NCBI GenBank assembly: GCA_015207365.1
Contig: JADEXA010000002.1
Coordinates: forward strand, 1 to 64,000
Direction of reading: 5' to 3'
DNA: 64,000 bases
DNA from: Vacuolonema iberomarrocanum LEGE 07170
GTDB taxonomy: Bacteria; Cyanobacteriota; Cyanobacteriia; Elainellales; Elainellaceae
Shown here: in pieces, positions 62,405-64,000 of the stretch
Layout of the letters: each line of letters opens with the position of its first letter
Numbering within the stretch: the first letter of the stretch is position 1
Notes under the pieces: generated by a model
The model's database searches: none
What the model was told of the DNA's origin: nothing
Seen by the model: the letters and a program-made list of their open reading frames with translations, nothing else
Program-made: the position numbers and the translations under genes

Positions 62405-63197
62405 TTTCATACGCCTTTCTAAGACGATCTAAAGCAGAATTAACCAATTGAATTTGACCATCTAAACTGATGGCTTAGATACATATGCCTACTGTACCTG
62501 TTGATTTTCTTTTGGTTACCATAAGTCTCCTTAAGTGATGAGCAAAAGGCGACAGAACGGTTTTAGTTTTTATTTTTTAATATCCAACAACGAACGTTGC
62601 AATGAAGGCTACACACTTTCGCTTTTCTAATGTTACGATGATTATTCAACTTATCGTCTACCGAATGTAAATTGGTTAACTTCCTTAAGGCTCCTGAAAG
62701 TTGCATTTTCTGTATGCCCTGTCCTTGAGAAACGAAAAATACGAGACATAACCCTTATTTAGGGATTATGATATTGAAATAGGTAGACGCCAGAAGGGCG
62801 CTTCATTTGCCAGAAGGTCAGTAGCAAAGTGTGTACCCGAATGACGAAACGCTCGCCTACAGTATCTTTTCCATATCGCCAGCTTGAAACTCTTGGGTAA
62901 CTCTGAATACCACAAAGGGGTGACAAAGAAATCATTCTATTGGGTGATTCTAAGCTATCAAAAGCGATAAATATTGGAAACTTTAGTGGTCGTCGTTTCA
63001 GTGATGGCAATTGCCAGAAATAATGTCCAAGCACAGCCCCCAAGCTTGAGAGATTTTCGCGTTTAACTTCATTTGCAAGTAGTGCAACTTCCGTTATCGA
63101 TGCTGTCGATAGACAGTGTTGTGTTCTTGACTCGCGCAAAGGTGTCCGTCGAGTTTTGTAGAAGATTTTAGTTATCCGTAATGCGGATCAAGGGGAT
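62405..63197. other. Gene-poor spacer of ~790 bases
   Basis: AT-rich sequence with no frame I can support. A minus-strand frame of 126 codons at 62759-63139 lacks a ribosome site, a family match and coding-like composition. No strong hairpin was noticed. The PadR promoter should lie near 63100-63190. Confidence 0.4.
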
Positions 63198-63572
63198 ATG
63201 ACTACACTCGAACAGATTTATCAATTTTTCAAAAGTCCACCGCCGTTTTATCTCAATAAAGAACTTGCTGTTTGTTACGTACTATCTGTTTTGCAGCAGC
63301 ACGACTCATATGGCACAGAACTAATCAATCTTTTGGAAACTGAATATCCCAGCTATCGGCTGTCTGATACGGTGCTCTACAGTGCACTCAAGTTTCTGGA
63401 AGACTCCGAGGCGGTGACAGGATACTGGAAAAAGGTGACAGGGCGTGGACGCCCTCGCCGGATGTATCAGCTCACAACTGATTGGCGTGACAAAGCGTCA
63501 GAGCTGTCAGGCTTGTGGAAAGCCTACAGCCGCAATGTGACCCATAAGCAACCGGTTCTGAACGGGCGCTAG
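63198..63572 (+). CDS. PadR family transcriptional regulator
   Basis: 124 residues. The winged-helix domain is readable from ELAVCYVLSVLQQHDSYGTELINLLETEYPSYRLSDTVLYSALKFLEDSEAVTGYWKK to GRGRPRRMYQLTTDWRDKA, where 'DTVLYSALKxLExxG' and 'GRPRxMYxLT' are PadR marks. There is no effector domain. It probably binds its own promoter and that of a nearby gene. GGGGAT sits about six bases before ATG 63198. The next gene on the strand begins 220 bases later. Confidence 0.92.
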   Translation: MTTLEQIYQFFKSPPPFYLNKELAVCYVLSVLQQHDSYGTELINLLETEYPSYRLSDTVLYSALKFLEDSEAVTGYWKKVTGRGRPRRMYQLTTDWRDKASELSGLWKAYSRNVTHKQPVLNGR

Positions 63573-63791
63573 GGCTGACGATAAGCAAATGACCCTTTTA
63601 GAGGTGTTTGGCAGCGCGATCGAACTAGATGCGATCGCGCTGCTCCTTGCTGTTTGAAGGCAGCATGGTTTTGTCTAACTATCATTCGGCTCGTAAAGCC
63701 AACGGGCTAGAGCGGTGAATCTCCCGTACAGTAGTGAGAGAGGCAACGTCATGCCGCGACATTTCTTCCTATTGCTGAATGTAATACTGCT

Positions 63792-64000
63792 ATGGATATT
63801 CCAGTCCTGGGGTCAACTGTTTTCCTAACCATCTTGTTGACAGTGGGGTTATTTTTCTTCATCCGCGCTTCTGTGAAAGATCGCACGCAAATCTTGACAC
63901 TGCAAGCAGAAGGCGAACAACCTACAGTTCTGGAACAGTTGCAGAACTATTTTGTGGAGCGTTCTTATCGCCTCGCAGCTGTCGATGCGGCCAGCAACCA
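63792..64000 (+). CDS. Cofactor assembly of complex C (CCB) protein, N-terminal part
   Basis: 69 codons to the window edge. VFLTILLTVGLFFFIRASVKDRTQ (about 9-32) is a membrane segment followed by the basic KDRT start typical of the CCB family that attaches heme c(n) to cytochrome b6. VEQLQNYFVERSYRL-type residues (LEQLQNYFVERSYRLA) follow. It acts at the thylakoid membrane in assembly of the cytochrome b6f complex. The assignment is from memory of the N-terminus only, since the gene is cut by the window edge. Confidence 0.75.
   Translation, partial: MDIPVLGSTVFLTILLTVGLFFFIRASVKDRTQILTLQAEGEQPTVLEQLQNYFVERSYRLAAVDAASN

Noticed and set aside
62759..63139. 126-codon minus-strand frame
   Set aside because: Unlike the neighbouring genes in composition, no start signal, and no recognisable motif.

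Overview
The window is chromosomal DNA of a cyanobacterium. The supporting signs are very frequent GCGATCGC (HIP1-type) octamers, a split DnaE polymerase gene that begins with a C-intein, a BicA-type SulP transporter, a ferredoxin-type sulfite reductase and the start of a cytochrome b6f cofactor-assembly (CCB) gene. The moderate GC content and gene set look like a filamentous Leptolyngbya-type lineage, but that placement is inference.

Layout. Positions 1-615 hold a transposase-like tail and a dispersed palindrome. 616-16290 is a surface-glycan region on the + strand: two multi-membrane GT-C-like proteins at the ends, four GT2 and one GT4 glycosyltransferases, a UDP-galactopyranose-mutase-like flavoprotein, two tandem GMC oxidoreductases and a Wzx-type flippase. 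16334-22814 carries five tandem minus-strand TPR paralogs, one of them decaying. 23393-25519 is a small accessory patch: a Panacea-type antitoxin with an overlapping partner, the C-terminal relic of a type ISP-like restriction enzyme, a frameshifted PIN-like gene and a Cys-tailed 71-residue protein. 26181-32905 holds tRNA-Thr, a NarL response regulator, two cation/proton antiporters and bicA. 33356-38952 holds an L,D-transpeptidase, a PRC-barrel protein, a sigma/anti-sigma pair and an RTX-repeat protein. 39570-64000 is mostly housekeeping: endonuclease V, sulfite reductase, MazG, MoaE, an ECF vitamin transporter (S, T and fused A-A'), LapA, a GT2, dnaE-C, exonuclease III, a CDF transporter, a DUF554 protein, a response regulator, a PadR regulator and the start of a CCB gene.

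The glycan genes can be read as one pathway of sugar activation or oxidation, assembly on a lipid carrier, and flipping across the membrane. The bicA and antiporter genes fit Na+-dependent bicarbonate uptake with Na+/H+ recycling. The sigma and anti-sigma genes overlap by 4 bases and are probably one regulatory unit.

The most unusual content is between the genes. Long near-perfect hairpins with unrelated stems share a three-base apex. There is a 95-bp palindromic element in two inverted copies, an 89-bp element with inverted-repeat ends in four copies, a 58-bp perfect palindrome, and a three-hairpin RNA candidate with a terminator at 52148-52266. In the coding part, the sulfite reductase ends in a segment that looks like a ribbon-helix-helix DNA-binding motif. 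No CRISPR array, rRNA or complete insertion sequence was seen. All family calls come from reading the sequence; no search was run.
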